Assembly (NCBI RefSeq): GCF_038397755.1
Contig: NZ_CP151637.1
Coordinates: 496,001 to 560,000 of the forward strand
DNA length: 64,000 nucleotides
Source of the DNA: Microbacterium sp. LWH7-1.2
Lineage (GTDB): Bacteria; Actinomycetota; Actinomycetes; Actinomycetales; Microbacteriaceae
Direction: 5' to 3'
Shown here: positions 34,888 through 43,749 of the stretch, in pieces
How positions within the stretch are numbered: position 1 is the first letter of the stretch
Layout of the letters: each line of letters starts with the position of its first letter
The notes under the pieces: generated by a model
What the model saw: only the letters and a program-made list of their open reading frames with translations
Told to the model about the DNA's origin: nothing
Databases searched by the model: none
Translations under genes and position numbers: made by a program

Positions 34888-36260
34888 GCGGGTGTCCTTT
34901 CGCGCGGAGCCGGGACCGGACGCTGGGGAGTGGCCGTGGGTTTCGGAAGGGGAGCGGCAGGAGCTCCAGATTGGGTTGCCGTCGCGGGTGGCAGCTCGGT
35001 CGGTGCGGCGCCTTCGGCGTGCCCTGAAGCGGCGGCGCCCGCTGCGCTGCCGAGCTTGGGACCGGCAGCCGCTGCCTTGCTGACCACCCGGCCGCCGATG
35101 ACAACCGCCGCGGCGGGGCCGGCGGCGGCCGCAGCGCCCGCGCCACCTGCCCCCGCGGCTCCCGCTCCGGAAGCTCCTGCCCCGGCGGCCCCCAATCCCG
35201 CGCCTGCGCTCGCACCGCCCGCGCCGGACGCGACTCCAGATGCGGCGGACGTCGAAGGTGCTCCCGAGCCCTTTGATGCGCCGGCGCCGTCCAGAACCGA
35301 CTTCGCCGACCTCGCCGTAGCTGAGTTCACCGGCACGGGCACGGGACGATTCATCGCGCTCTTGGCCTCCTGCTCGGTCGACATGGCGTGGTACATGTCG
35401 ACGCCGACGAACGAGATGAACTTGTAGGTCATATAGGGCGCGAAGGCGGCCACAAGCATGAGGACGACACCGGCGACGGGGTCGCTGATGGAGGCAAGGT
35501 CCATATCGATCGGGGCGGCGGTCTGATTGACAGCGACGAGGAAGAGGACGACGAGCACCAGCTTGGAGAAGACGAGCGCGACCACGAACGCCACCCATTT
35601 TCCGAACCAACCGCGCGCGGCATCCCACGAGAACCCCGCGAGTGCGATCGGCGCGAACACGATCGCGACGAGCAGCAGCGCCTTTCGGATGAGGAGGGAG
35701 AACCACACGATCGCGGTTGCTGCAATCGCGAGTCCGGCGAGGAAGATCGTCATGATCGCGCCCACGCCGGGCGTTGTGATGTTGATCGCCATCAGCCCCG
35801 CCGCCATCAAGGCGATGCGTTCACCCATTCCCTCCACCGTGTTTCCGGTTGCCTGGACGATACCGATCGCCAACCGGTCGGTGATCTCGAGCAGCGTCGC
35901 GGTGAGCGTGATCGCGACGAAGGATCCGAGGACCGACTTGCCGAGGCCGACCGCAGCCCGTGAAAGAGCGGTCGGATCGCGATGCGCCAACCCGGTGATC
36001 AGCTGCAAACAGAAGAACACGAGCATCACGAACAGAGCGACGCCGAACAGCAAGTTGTAGACCTGGACGTACTGCCCGCCGGTCACATCGACGAGGGTGG
36101 TCGTGTCGAAGACCGCCCAGACGGCCTCGAAGAACCACCGCGCGGCGGCGCCGAGCGTGTGAGCGAGCCAATCGAACGGCGCGGCGACGAGTGACACGAC
36201 ACCGGAGCCGACGTTCTGACACACGTCGGCGATGGCCGGGATGTCGCATACGCCACCCAC
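34884..36260 (-). CDS. VirB6/TrbL-like conjugal transfer membrane protein
   Basis: A 458-residue polytopic membrane protein with six or so TM helices between residues 60 and 290, including NLLFGVALFVMLVFFCLQL, GVGAIMTIFLAGLAIAATA and KALLLVAIVFAPIALAGF. The last 150 residues are a low-complexity tail made almost only of Ala, Gly, Ser and Pro. This combination is typical of VirB6/TrbL proteins in Gram-positive transfer systems, which line the inner-membrane DNA path. Four-nt overlap with the SCO6880-type gene. Confidence 0.85.
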   Translation of the reverse strand: MGGVCDIPAIADVCQNVGSGVVSLVAAPFDWLAHTLGAAARWFFEAVWAVFDTTTLVDVTGGQYVQVYNLLFGVALFVMLVFFCLQLITGLAHRDPTALSRAAVGLGKSVLGSFVAITLTATLLEITDRLAIGIVQATGNTVEGMGERIALMAAGLMAINITTPGVGAIMTIFLAGLAIAATAIVWFSLLIRKALLLVAIVFAPIALAGFSWDAARGWFGKWVAFVVALVFSKLVLVVLFLVAVNQTAAPIDMDLASISDPVAGVVLMLVAAFAPYMTYKFISFVGVDMYHAMSTEQEAKSAMNRPVPVPVNSATARSAKSVLDGAGASKGSGAPSTSAASGVASGAGGASAGAGLGAAGAGASGAGAAGAGGAGAAAAAGPAAAVVIGGRVVSKAAAAGPKLGSAAGAAASGHAEGAAPTELPPATATQSGAPAAPLPKPTATPQRPVPAPRERTPA

Positions 36261-36291
36261 GCGCGTCGCCTCTCTCGACGGCCCCGTCAGC

Positions 36292-36561
36292 TCACACCGA
36301 CTGGCCGACGCCCCAGAAGAAGTTGACGAGGGTCACTGAGGCGCCGCAGATCACGGCTGCCCCGCACGCGACCAGCACACCGAGCTTCCCGCGGGAGGCG
36401 AGGTGAGGGTTGGATGAGTTCGCGCCGTACCCCCACGCGACCGCGGCGATGATGAGGGCGAGCACGGCGAGGATGAGTCCGACGGTCATCACGGCGCCGA
36501 CGATGACGCGGAGCTGCTCGATGCCGGGAAGTCCCGACCCGTTGGGTGCGATATCAATCAC
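36292..36561 (-). CDS. DUF6112 membrane protein, copy 1
   Basis: An 89-residue protein with two TM helices, GAVMTVGLILAVLALIIAAVAWGYG and LGVLVACGAAVICGASVTLV (approximate limits), separated by a short hydrophilic loop NSSNPHLASRGK. This is the DUF6112 layout, similar in topology to VirB2-type pilins. The GTG with AAGGAG eight nt upstream is preferred to the longer frame. It has a paralogue 97 nt upstream in the operon. Confidence 0.8.
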   Translation of the reverse strand: MIDIAPNGSGLPGIEQLRVIVGAVMTVGLILAVLALIIAAVAWGYGANSSNPHLASRGKLGVLVACGAAVICGASVTLVNFFWGVGQSV

Positions 36562-36658
36562 GGTCTTGCTCCTTGTCTGGGCAGAAACGAACCTGCGTAC
36601 AAGGTGCGTGCGGCGTCCCCGGGATCCGCCGGACTGCTTTCGCACGCGAACACGCGCA

Positions 36659-36925
36659 CTACAGCTGCTGGCCTACTCCGATGAGGAAGTTCATCCACGC
36701 GACCCCTGCGCCGGCGAGCACCGCAGCTCCCACAGCGACGAACAGCCCAGCGCGCGATCTCAGCGCCGACTGGTAGTTGCCGCTCGAGGATGAGATCGCC
36801 CAGGTGATCGCGCAGACGAGTATCGCGAGTACGGCGAAGATCAGCACGTACATGAGGAGTGCGCCCACGATCGCGCGAAGGTCACCTGCGCCACCGACAG
36901 CACCGAAGTCCGGGAAGATGTCCAC
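36659..36925 (-). CDS. DUF6112 membrane protein, copy 2
   Basis: An 88-residue two-TM protein: N-terminus IFPDFGAVGGAGDLRAIVGA, TM1 LLMYVLIFAVLAILVCAITW, loop SSSSGNYQSALRSRAG, TM2 LFVAVGAAVLAGAGVAWMNF, end LIGVGQQL. It matches the typical DUF6112 pattern more closely than copy 1. Topology and position suggest a pilin-like or channel subunit. GTG start chosen; the upstream extension overlaps the peptidase gene in another frame. Confidence 0.82.
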   Translation of the reverse strand: MDIFPDFGAVGGAGDLRAIVGALLMYVLIFAVLAILVCAITWAISSSSGNYQSALRSRAGLFVAVGAAVLAGAGVAWMNFLIGVGQQL

Positions 36926-36929
36926 GCGA

Positions 36930-38108
36930 TCACCTCGAGGTGGCGCCCGCGAGGCATGCGGACTGCCCCGACGTCGCGGCATCCAACCCGGCGGCGCCGT
37001 GCTCGGCGAGCCACCGCTCGGCGTCGACCGATGGCTCGAACGAACCACCCGGTCGGATCTCGAAGTGCAGGTGGGCGCCCTGCGACTTGCCGGAGGCGCC
37101 CACGTCGCCGATGTGCTGGCCGGCGGAGACGCGCTCACCGACCGTGACATGGACACCGGAGTCCCACATGTGCGCATAGGCCGACGCCACTCTGCGGCCG
37201 TCGACCGTGTGCTCGATGATGATCAGCTGCCCGTACAACCCGGCCGGACCCGCCCAGCTGACGACGCCGTCGGCGATCGCGAGGATTGGGGTTCCATCGG
37301 CGGCGGCGTAGTCCGTGCCTGCATGCAGCGCTCGCTTCCCCGTCATCGTGTCGTCCCGCCAGCCATACCCGCTCGACCGAACCCAGGTACCGCTCGGCAG
37401 CGGAAAGACCACGCGGGATGTCTCAGAGACGGTGTCAAGCGGAGCCGCCGAGCTGTCTCCCCGGACGGTGGGCTTGGTCAGTGTCTTGATGATGGCTTCC
37501 GCGACCGGCTGGTACTCCTGGTAGCGGTCGGGGTACGCCGAGCGCTCGACCGACTGGGCAGCGGATCCTGGATCCGCGGTCTGCCACCCCGCAATGTCCA
37601 GGAGACCTGCCGGAGACGGATAGTTGGGCCCTTCGGGCCCACCGAAGAAGGCGCGCACTTGGTACTTCGGATCCATGAGCTCGGCGACGGTGCCCCATCC
37701 GGAGCTCGGCCGCATCTGGAACAGGCCGAGGGAGTCATGGTCGCTCCCCAGACCGTCGTTGGACATGTTGAGCGATTCGGGGTGCGCTGCGTTCGCGAGC
37801 ATCCGCAACGTGGACTCTGTGAGCGCCGCCATGAGCGCGATCAGCACGCCCTGCCGCCCCACGTCTTCGACGCCGCTGCCGACGGTGATGATCGTCGCCG
37901 CGTGCGTGAGCTGCGTGCGCCGGAGAGTGACGGAGACGCCGTCGGCTCGGGCAGCAGTGAGTTCGTCGGGCACGCCGGAGACAACGAGCTGGCCGGACAT
38001 CTGACACGCGGCGAAGGCTGCGGGGGAGAGGACGATCGGAATAGCGAGCAGCCCTGCGAATGGAAGCGTGAGCACAGCCACCACAAGGCAGATCGCGAGC
38101 TTCTTCAT
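36930..38108 (-). CDS. M23 peptidase / lytic protein of the T4SS
   Basis: A 392-residue exported cell-wall enzyme. The N-terminus is a signal peptide or anchor (MKKLAICLVVAVLTLPFAG). A middle part (HPESLNMSNDGLGSDHDSLG and LFQMRPSSGWG) resembles a transglycosylase-like or NlpC-linked region of transfer hydrolases. The C-terminal domain is an M23/LytM endopeptidase with HAGTDYA near residue 263 and the HLHFEI zinc motif near 347. It would open peptidoglycan for the conjugation channel. Located between DUF6112 genes and a membrane-anchored protein. Confidence 0.87.
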   Translation of the reverse strand: MKKLAICLVVAVLTLPFAGLLAIPIVLSPAAFAACQMSGQLVVSGVPDELTAARADGVSVTLRRTQLTHAATIITVGSGVEDVGRQGVLIALMAALTESTLRMLANAAHPESLNMSNDGLGSDHDSLGLFQMRPSSGWGTVAELMDPKYQVRAFFGGPEGPNYPSPAGLLDIAGWQTADPGSAAQSVERSAYPDRYQEYQPVAEAIIKTLTKPTVRGDSSAAPLDTVSETSRVVFPLPSGTWVRSSGYGWRDDTMTGKRALHAGTDYAAADGTPILAIADGVVSWAGPAGLYGQLIIIEHTVDGRRVASAYAHMWDSGVHVTVGERVSAGQHIGDVGASGKSQGAHLHFEIRPGGSFEPSVDAERWLAEHGAAGLDAATSGQSACLAGATSR

Positions 38109-38119
38109 GATCGATGCCG

Positions 38120-38803
38120 TCAGCGAAGCGGGTTGTCCACTTCGGAGAGCCGAAGGAGGTGGCACTCGTTGAAGCTGGGCTCGCAGGCGATGAACATCGT
38201 GAACGCGATCGGCCGCGACGTCTCCTGAGCGTCGGTGCCGACGACGCCCGCGCGATGGCGTGTGCCCGAGATCGTGTAGGCGATCGTTCCGGGAAGCAGC
38301 TCGCCTTCGGTCGCCTGCGCGAGCGCGTCGTTCCAGGATGTCGGGACGAATACCTCGTCGATCGTCAACCACTGGCGCGTGCCATAGATGCGCAGCTGTG
38401 CCCACGCGTCCGTTGTCGGGAAGTAGCTGCGCACATCGGAGGCGAGCGCGGCGGACTCGATGCCCGACGGATCGCCGGCGTCGACGATCACCTGGGCGTA
38501 GTCCGTCAGCTCGAACTCGGTGGTGTCCCAGGTGATCAGCGCCTCCGCCGCGTCTCGCGCGAAGTCCTCCGCATCCGTCGTCGACCGGATCACGTGCGGC
38601 GCGACGCGCGACTCTGTCGGCCCTGGTGCGGTGGGCGCGACGTCCTGCGGTGTCGGGGTGGCCGTCGGTGAGCCGGCGTCAGGCTGGGGTGCAAGCGTCA
38701 GGCCATACAGTCCGACACCCACCAACGAGGCGAGGATCCCTAAGCCGATCGCGACGAGAACGATGACACGCCGGTGAGCGGGATGCGGGGAGACGGCCAT
38801 CAC
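38120..38803 (-). CDS. Membrane-anchored conjugation protein (227 aa)
   Basis: A 227-residue protein with one N-terminal TM segment (VIVLVAIGLGILASLVGVG), a Pro/Thr-rich linker and a folded extracytoplasmic domain (DTTEFELTDYAQVIVDAG, WNDALAQATEGELLPGTIAY, FIACEPSFNECHLLRLSEV). The architecture matches the periplasm-facing VirB8/TcpC-like subunits of Gram-positive T4SS, but sequence evidence for that family is not direct. GTG start (or ATG one codon later) overlapping the ParB-domain stop by 4 nt. Confidence 0.72.
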   Translation of the reverse strand: MMAVSPHPAHRRVIVLVAIGLGILASLVGVGLYGLTLAPQPDAGSPTATPTPQDVAPTAPGPTESRVAPHVIRSTTDAEDFARDAAEALITWDTTEFELTDYAQVIVDAGDPSGIESAALASDVRSYFPTTDAWAQLRIYGTRQWLTIDEVFVPTSWNDALAQATEGELLPGTIAYTISGTRHRAGVVGTDAQETSRPIAFTMFIACEPSFNECHLLRLSEVDNPLR

Positions 38804-39810
38804 GCGATCTCCCGCCTCGCTTGAGCGCGAGCCTCGCGGAGCGCGGCGAAGAACGCCACCGTGGAGGCCAGCGTCTCCTCAAACTGAATGAGCTGCTCGT
38901 CGGAGAGTTCGGTGGCGACGGCGGTGACGTCGAAGTGCGTCCACCACAGGTCGAGGTCCTCCCAGACGCGCACGAATGCCCGGACCGGGAAGACGTGCAC
39001 CGAAGCGGACCGGGCTTTGGGTCTACGCCCCTTGCGCTTCGCCTCTTTGACTCGGGCGAGCGCAGCGTTCGCGAGTTGCTCGAGTTCATCGGGCGGCTCG
39101 AAGTCCTCGGGTGCTTCGAAGTCTTCGAACGCACGGGGCGGTTCGGGATCGAGGAACTCTCGGATGCGCGCGTGTGACGCTGTGACACTCCCTCCCTGGT
39201 CGATGAGCTGCAGTTCGTCGTGGGCTCGTTCTCTCAGCTCAGGGTCGGTCGTCGGACTGTTGACGAGCCGCTGCAGTTCCGCGATGCGCTCGAGGGTCGT
39301 GTATGACGCCTTCCCCGTGACCATCTTCGCGGCCTGCGTGCGGCTCTTGCCCGGCTTGAATTGCGGTGGTGCCACGGTGGCACCACCGTAGTTTCCGGCG
39401 AAATCGTCCCCGCGGCTGAACTGCGTCGCAGTCTGACGTCGCAGCGCGTCCTCGGCGATGTACGACTTCAGCTCGGTGTAGAGCGTCGCGGCTTCGGTCG
39501 GTGTGAGCGGCTTGTGGAGCACGTTCTCGGCCTGTTCCGCGAGCAGTTCGGCGAGGCGATCCGAGATCCCGGATCTCACCCAGACTTTGATCGTCTTCTC
39601 GCCCAGACGCTTGAGGGCTTCGAGTCGTCGGGCGCCGCAGACGAGCACGCCTTCCGGCGTGACGGTGACCGGCTGGAGCAGGCCGTCGCGGGTGATGGAC
39701 GCAGCCAGCTCGTCGATGTCGCCGTACTCGTGGCGGTGACGGTTTCCGACGACGATCGACGTGATCGATCGTTCGAGTTCGATGTGGCCGATCCGGGTGC
39801 TCACGGTCAC
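38800..39810 (-). CDS. ParB N-terminal domain protein
   Basis: A 336-residue protein with a ParB/Spo0J-like nuclease-fold domain at the N-terminus: NRHRHEYGDIDELAASITRD, then GLLQPVTVTPEGVLVCGARR and LEALKRLG. A middle HTH region (SRTQAAKMVTGKASYTTLERI) may contact DNA. The C-terminal third is charged and acidic. No ParA gene is visible, so partition in the usual sense is unlikely; ParB-domain proteins in such operons may regulate transfer or help element replication (inference). GTG start set by GTGA overlap with the preceding gene. Confidence 0.85.
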   Translation of the reverse strand: MTVSTRIGHIELERSITSIVVGNRHRHEYGDIDELAASITRDGLLQPVTVTPEGVLVCGARRLEALKRLGEKTIKVWVRSGISDRLAELLAEQAENVLHKPLTPTEAATLYTELKSYIAEDALRRQTATQFSRGDDFAGNYGGATVAPPQFKPGKSRTQAAKMVTGKASYTTLERIAELQRLVNSPTTDPELRERAHDELQLIDQGGSVTASHARIREFLDPEPPRAFEDFEAPEDFEPPDELEQLANAALARVKEAKRKGRRPKARSASVHVFPVRAFVRVWEDLDLWWTHFDVTAVATELSDEQLIQFEETLASTVAFFAALREARAQARREIA

Positions 39811-40706
39811 CGCCCCGCTCTCGCGGCCGGGGCGGCCAGGCTGACGGCGAGAACAAGGTCATCGTCCGTCAGCAGGGATCGCAGCGGTTCGCCGATCAGC
39901 AGGCGGAGCAGGATGCCGCGGCCAGCAGTCGTGCGCGCGACTTCAGGTTCGGGGTTTCCGAGCACGGCGCGGAGGATCCCATTCCATGACGCGGAGGACA
40001 GGTCGAGGAGTGTCCGTCCGTGGACGTCTCGCCGGAGTGACTCCCATGCGGTCGCGCGCGAGGGCACTTCGCTCAGTCGAGCGCAGATGTACTCCATCGC
40101 GGTGCGGGCGGGCGTCCGCGGCCAGCCGAGAAGCGTCATGAAGGCGATCGCGTTCTCGACGGCTTCGGGGATGCCGGCGCCCGCGTGTGGGTCGTCGTCG
40201 GCGTCTAGGTCCTCGGCCGATTCCACTCTGAGCGCCGGGTGATAGTCGCTCAGTGGGTTCTCGCGATCGCTGAAGCGTTCGGGTTCGTGGAAGGACGAGA
40301 ACTCGGGTCGACGCGCCTGGTAGACCGAGCACAACAGTCCGTTCGCCCGCTCCTCCGCAATCATCGTGACCTGGACTGCGCGGGTCACGACCGCCCAGGG
40401 ATCATCGGCGTTTCGCACGGACGGCAGGCGCATCGCGTCAAATGCAGCGGCCGCCGCATCCCACGGGTCGAGCCCGTGCTTGCGGGCGAGCTTCGCGTAG
40501 CGCTTCACAACGTGGGCCATGAGCGCGGCAGCTTTCTTGTCGTGGCGCCACGCCCCGTGCTCCTGAGCGGCGAGTCGCTCCAGCAGCTCGCGAAGACCCT
40601 CCGAGGTCTCGAACGACTCACGGGCATCGCTGCCCTCCGCCGTGTGCGGGATACACGGGGCAGACTTCGGTGCTGCCGCGGGCGACCACGAGCGCTGGGT
40701 GTCCAT
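39807..40706 (-). CDS. Conserved conjugation-element hypothetical protein (299 aa)
   Basis: A 299-residue soluble helical protein. It contains LRELLERLAAQEHGAWRHDK, a segment AARKHGLDPWDAAAAAFDAM-like region and RATAWESLRRDVHGRTLLDL, with no catalytic motif that I can identify. From memory similar proteins precede ParB-domain genes in actinobacterial transfer operons and are annotated as hypothetical. Overlap of 4 nt with the ParB-domain gene shows coupling. A replication or DNA-processing accessory role is possible but unproven. Confidence 0.65.
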   Translation of the reverse strand: MDTQRSWSPAAAPKSAPCIPHTAEGSDARESFETSEGLRELLERLAAQEHGAWRHDKKAAALMAHVVKRYAKLARKHGLDPWDAAAAAFDAMRLPSVRNADDPWAVVTRAVQVTMIAEERANGLLCSVYQARRPEFSSFHEPERFSDRENPLSDYHPALRVESAEDLDADDDPHAGAGIPEAVENAIAFMTLLGWPRTPARTAMEYICARLSEVPSRATAWESLRRDVHGRTLLDLSSASWNGILRAVLGNPEPEVARTTAGRGILLRLLIGEPLRSLLTDDDLVLAVSLAAPAARAGR

Positions 40707-40716
40707 GACAACCTCG

Positions 40717-41136
40717 CTAACGACCGATCCCGGACCGCCGTACCGCGCCGTGCGCGTGGCGACTTGTACCGAACGCCGTGACGGGCGGCAGTTGCAGTGC
40801 GCGATCGCGAATGGCTCGCCGCGTGGCCGCAACACCCTGAGTGGGAAGGGCGCGGGCGCGTCGCGCGATCGACGATTCGAGGTCGATGCCTTGCCCCGCG
40901 ACCCGGCCGGTGACCGCGGGAACGAGTTCCGTCGGGCGCATCCAGACGATCTCGCTGCGGACCGTCTCGGAACCCGACAGGCTGAGCGGCTGCCTCGCGA
41001 GCGAGGGATCGCCGTGCCGAGCGAGTTCGGACACCTCCTCTCCTCCGGGCTTGTCCGCGGGGTCGCCGAAGCGAACGGGCGCACTGGGCCGCCGGTAGCG
41101 AGCGTCAGCGGGTTGCTCTGGTGCGTACTCGTTCAT
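40717..41136 (-). CDS. Small conserved mobile-element protein (139 aa)
   Basis: A 139-residue protein. Its centre, VWMRPTELVPAVTGRVAGQG with IDLESSIARRARALP, and the end TRRAIRDRALQLPPVTAFG look like a small conserved family present in transfer operons of Microbacteriaceae (from memory). It is basic in the C-terminal half, so nucleic-acid binding is possible. AAGGAG lies eight nt before the ATG, which overlaps the DUF2637 stop in ATGA. Confidence 0.65.
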   Translation of the reverse strand: MNEYAPEQPADARYRRPSAPVRFGDPADKPGGEEVSELARHGDPSLARQPLSLSGSETVRSEIVWMRPTELVPAVTGRVAGQGIDLESSIARRARALPTQGVAATRRAIRDRALQLPPVTAFGTSRHAHGAVRRSGIGR

Positions 41137-41789
41137 GGCGTAGCTCCTTTCTCAAGGTCAGGTATGTCGAGCGTCCCCGCGAACCATCGGCCGACTGTGG
41201 ACGGATGCACTCCCGTGGCGCTCGCGATCTCCTTGTTCGACATGCCGCGCTGACGCATCAGCGCCGCGATGTCTCTACGGGCACCCTTCTCTGGAGCATC
41301 GGTGTGTTGGCGAAGGTGCACGACTTCTGTGGATGGCGCGTCCGCGTCCGGCGCTGTGGAGGAAAGAGGAACTCGAAAGCGCTGGGTGAGTACAACGGTC
41401 AGGTGCGTGATTGCGAGCAGGACCAGAGGGGGTACCGCAGCGACGGATGCCGCGAGCACCGATGGCACGTCGGCGTCCGCGGCAACGATCGCGTGGATGG
41501 CGTTCGCGGCGACCGATGCCGCAGCGCCCGCAATCAGCAGCATCCACGGGTACCAGGCGTCGCGTCGGCCCGCCAGCGCGACGACCGCGACTGTGCCGAC
41601 GACGATGATGCCGTCGACGATGAGGGGCCATGCCCATGCTTGAGTCGGGGCGATACCGGATCGGTTCGCGAGATCGGCGAGCGCCGTGAATGACAGCCAG
41701 AAGGCTCCGATGGCGATGAAGATCGTGCCTGCAATCGCGGTCCACACGGCGATCCGGCCTGATCGCGGCTGTCCCCACTCAGGTATCAC
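41133..41789 (-). CDS. DUF2637 (SpdB-like) membrane protein with C-terminal HTH
   Basis: A 218-residue protein. Four TM helices (IAVWTAIAGTIFIAIGAFWL, AWPLIVDGIIVVGTVAVVAL, YPWMLLIAGAAASVAANAIH, AAVPPLVLLAITHLTVVL) form the DUF2637 module of actinomycete plasmid-spread proteins. A C-terminal HTH_38-like domain (DIAALMRQRGMSNKEIASAT then GVHPSTVGRWFAG) suggests DNA binding at the membrane. Usually linked to plasmid or ICE transfer. GTG start from GTGA overlap with the primase gene. Confidence 0.82.
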   Translation of the reverse strand: MIPEWGQPRSGRIAVWTAIAGTIFIAIGAFWLSFTALADLANRSGIAPTQAWAWPLIVDGIIVVGTVAVVALAGRRDAWYPWMLLIAGAAASVAANAIHAIVAADADVPSVLAASVAAVPPLVLLAITHLTVVLTQRFRVPLSSTAPDADAPSTEVVHLRQHTDAPEKGARRDIAALMRQRGMSNKEIASATGVHPSTVGRWFAGTLDIPDLEKGATP

Positions 41790-42667
41790 AAGACCACCTG
41801 CCCGGTCACCGGCCTGCCGCCGGGGCGGTCTCGAAAGGGCGCCGCCAAGACCACCGCCGTCCGGTACGCAGATCGGATCGTCGTCAGGACCTCGGACTGC
41901 GGGAGGCCGGCGTGCTCGGCGGCGGGGCCGAGAACGTCCCGCGCGCGCTGATCCGACACGCCATTCTCCGCCAGCCGGCATGCCGCCCAGTAGAGAGCGC
42001 GGTTGCGCTCGCCCTCGACCCGCGAGGCGAGCCAAGCCGCGATCCGAGTCGGGTCCAGGTCGCTCCTGTCGTGAGCGGACGGGTTGGGCAGGGGAGTCGG
42101 CTTCGGATCGAGGAACTGCCGGAGTGCGGCGGCGTCGACGGATGCCGCCTCCCCTCGTCCGCGTCCGATCAGCTCGTAGTCGGACCTATTGCCTTCGAAC
42201 ATCACCCGCGACGGTGGAACGACCACATAGCCGCCATCGCCACGAAAGTCGATGCCCGCCCTCGCCGCTTGCCACGAAGGCTGAGGGCGGTCGGGATCCG
42301 CCGGATAGTACGCATGCATCCCGCCGGACGCTGTCTTCACCAGTACCTGCCAGCGATCCACGAGTCCCTCGCGCCGAGCGAGCTCGAACGCGGCGAAGCC
42401 CCGCACCCGACCGTGCACATCGATATCGACCACGTCGAGTCCTGAGGTGGCGCCGGTCGGCATGCCGATATTCGCCTCTGGCCATTGAGTCCACCACCTT
42501 CGGATCAGGTCGATGTCGGCGCTCGCGTCGACGAAGCCGTGCCGCGTCAGCGGCCGCTTCTCCGCGGCCTTGCAGGGGAAAACCGGAACACCCGCCGCAG
42601 CGAAACGCTCCACGCCCTCGCGTGGCGGAAGCCCGATGACGGATGCGAACAACGATGCGGTGTCCAT
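41786..42667 (-). CDS. Bifunctional DNA primase/polymerase domain protein
   Basis: A 293-residue protein of the Prim-Pol (AEP) type. Signatures: VPVFPCKAAEKRPLTRHGF near the N-terminus, the metal-binding DVVDIDVHGRVRG, the histidine in SGGMHAYYPADP and GIDFRGDGGYVVVPPS. It lacks a helicase domain, as is usual for actinobacterial element-borne copies. It likely primes replication of the excised element or of the transferred strand. Its ATG overlaps the stop of the ArdC-like gene by 1 nt. Confidence 0.88.
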   Translation of the reverse strand: MDTASLFASVIGLPPREGVERFAAAGVPVFPCKAAEKRPLTRHGFVDASADIDLIRRWWTQWPEANIGMPTGATSGLDVVDIDVHGRVRGFAAFELARREGLVDRWQVLVKTASGGMHAYYPADPDRPQPSWQAARAGIDFRGDGGYVVVPPSRVMFEGNRSDYELIGRGRGEAASVDAAALRQFLDPKPTPLPNPSAHDRSDLDPTRIAAWLASRVEGERNRALYWAACRLAENGVSDQRARDVLGPAAEHAGLPQSEVLTTIRSAYRTAVVLAAPFRDRPGGRPVTGQVVL

Positions 42668-43749
42668 CAGAGACCCAACCCCGCAGGCGCGGCCTGATTG
42701 CGGCGCCCGTGAAGCGTGGCGTCGTGTCCTCCCAAGCCGCGTCTGGCGGCGATTACACCGGCCTTCGGCGCACGTGCCAATCCCGGCGGATCGCCGGACC
42801 CCACCTGCGCCGTATCCAATTGCGAAAGAATCGCTAGCGCGGTCGACCGGACCCGCTCGGTCGTCGCCTGAACGACTTCTACCGGCGTCTTCCCGTCGAC
42901 GGATGCTGCCCAGGTCGACACGTAGGGCACGGTGTAGTCCGATGTGTCGAGGCCATGCGCCGCGCCGATCATCAGCGCGACGGACTCCGCTTCGACCTCG
43001 CTAATGCCGCGATGGAGTGAAGCGTCGGGGTGATCGGGCCCATGAAGATCCACGTGAGCGAGCTCGTGCGCGAGAGTCTTCGCGCGCGCTGCCGGCTCGA
43101 TGTCGCCGCGAACCGCGACACTCCGCTGGATGTAGTCCGTCATTCCGTTCGCACCTCCGAGATCCCGATCGCTGTCGACAAGGCGCAACGAGTACCCCCG
43201 TGCACGCACCGACGCCGTCAGCCCTTCCCACATCCCCGCCGGCGCCTGCCCCTCGAGGAGCTGGGGCCGGGGTGGCTCAGGGATCGGGGTACCGCTGGTC
43301 TGGGACACGTCCCACACGTATGCAGGACGCACGCCGATCAACCGCGACTGAAGATCTTCGCCGCGCTCTGGACCCTCACGCGGCGCGAGCCGACGCCACG
43401 ACTCGGCCACCTGCGGCGTGCGCGAGGCGAACCGACCGACAACCGGGGCGAGGATCATGTACCCGCGCTGGCCGCGATCGACGGATCGCCCCAGCGTCAG
43501 CCACTGGCGGAAGCCGGCGACGTACGTCGGCGTCGGATCGAAGACCCGGCCCTGCTCGAAGGCCGATGCGTGCTGCATCCAGATCAGCAGTGTGTTGTTG
43601 AACGACCGAGAGCGGAACCGAGCGGCAAACGTCATCGCGCGCTTCCAGTCCTCACCGGTCACGAGATCGGCCACCGCCTCAGCGAGTTGGTCATGGAGCC
43701 GGTCAAGCTTCGCCTGGGCGGCACCGATATCGGACTTCTGGTGAACCAT
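42667..43749 (-). CDS. ArdC-like antirestriction / metallopeptidase protein
   Basis: A 360-residue protein. The N-terminal half has the ArdC N-domain pattern RFRSRSFNNTLLIWMQHASA followed by TYVAGFRQWLTLGRSVDRGQ, known to bind single-stranded DNA. The C-terminal half contains a zinc peptidase motif HELAHVDLHG near residue 230 and an EVEAESVALMIG third-ligand segment. ArdC proteins protect incoming conjugative DNA from restriction. As the first gene of the leftward operon it would enter or be expressed early, consistent with that role. Confidence 0.87.
   Translation of the reverse strand: MVHQKSDIGAAQAKLDRLHDQLAEAVADLVTGEDWKRAMTFAARFRSRSFNNTLLIWMQHASAFEQGRVFDPTPTYVAGFRQWLTLGRSVDRGQRGYMILAPVVGRFASRTPQVAESWRRLAPREGPERGEDLQSRLIGVRPAYVWDVSQTSGTPIPEPPRPQLLEGQAPAGMWEGLTASVRARGYSLRLVDSDRDLGGANGMTDYIQRSVAVRGDIEPAARAKTLAHELAHVDLHGPDHPDASLHRGISEVEAESVALMIGAAHGLDTSDYTVPYVSTWAASVDGKTPVEVVQATTERVRSTALAILSQLDTAQVGSGDPPGLARAPKAGVIAARRGLGGHDATLHGRRNQAAPAGLGL

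Noticed and set aside
34888..35706. A long N-terminal extension of the SCO6880-type protein
   Set aside because: It repeats the low-complexity shadow of the VirB6-like Ala/Gly tail in another frame; the ATG at 34887 precedes the true TM region.
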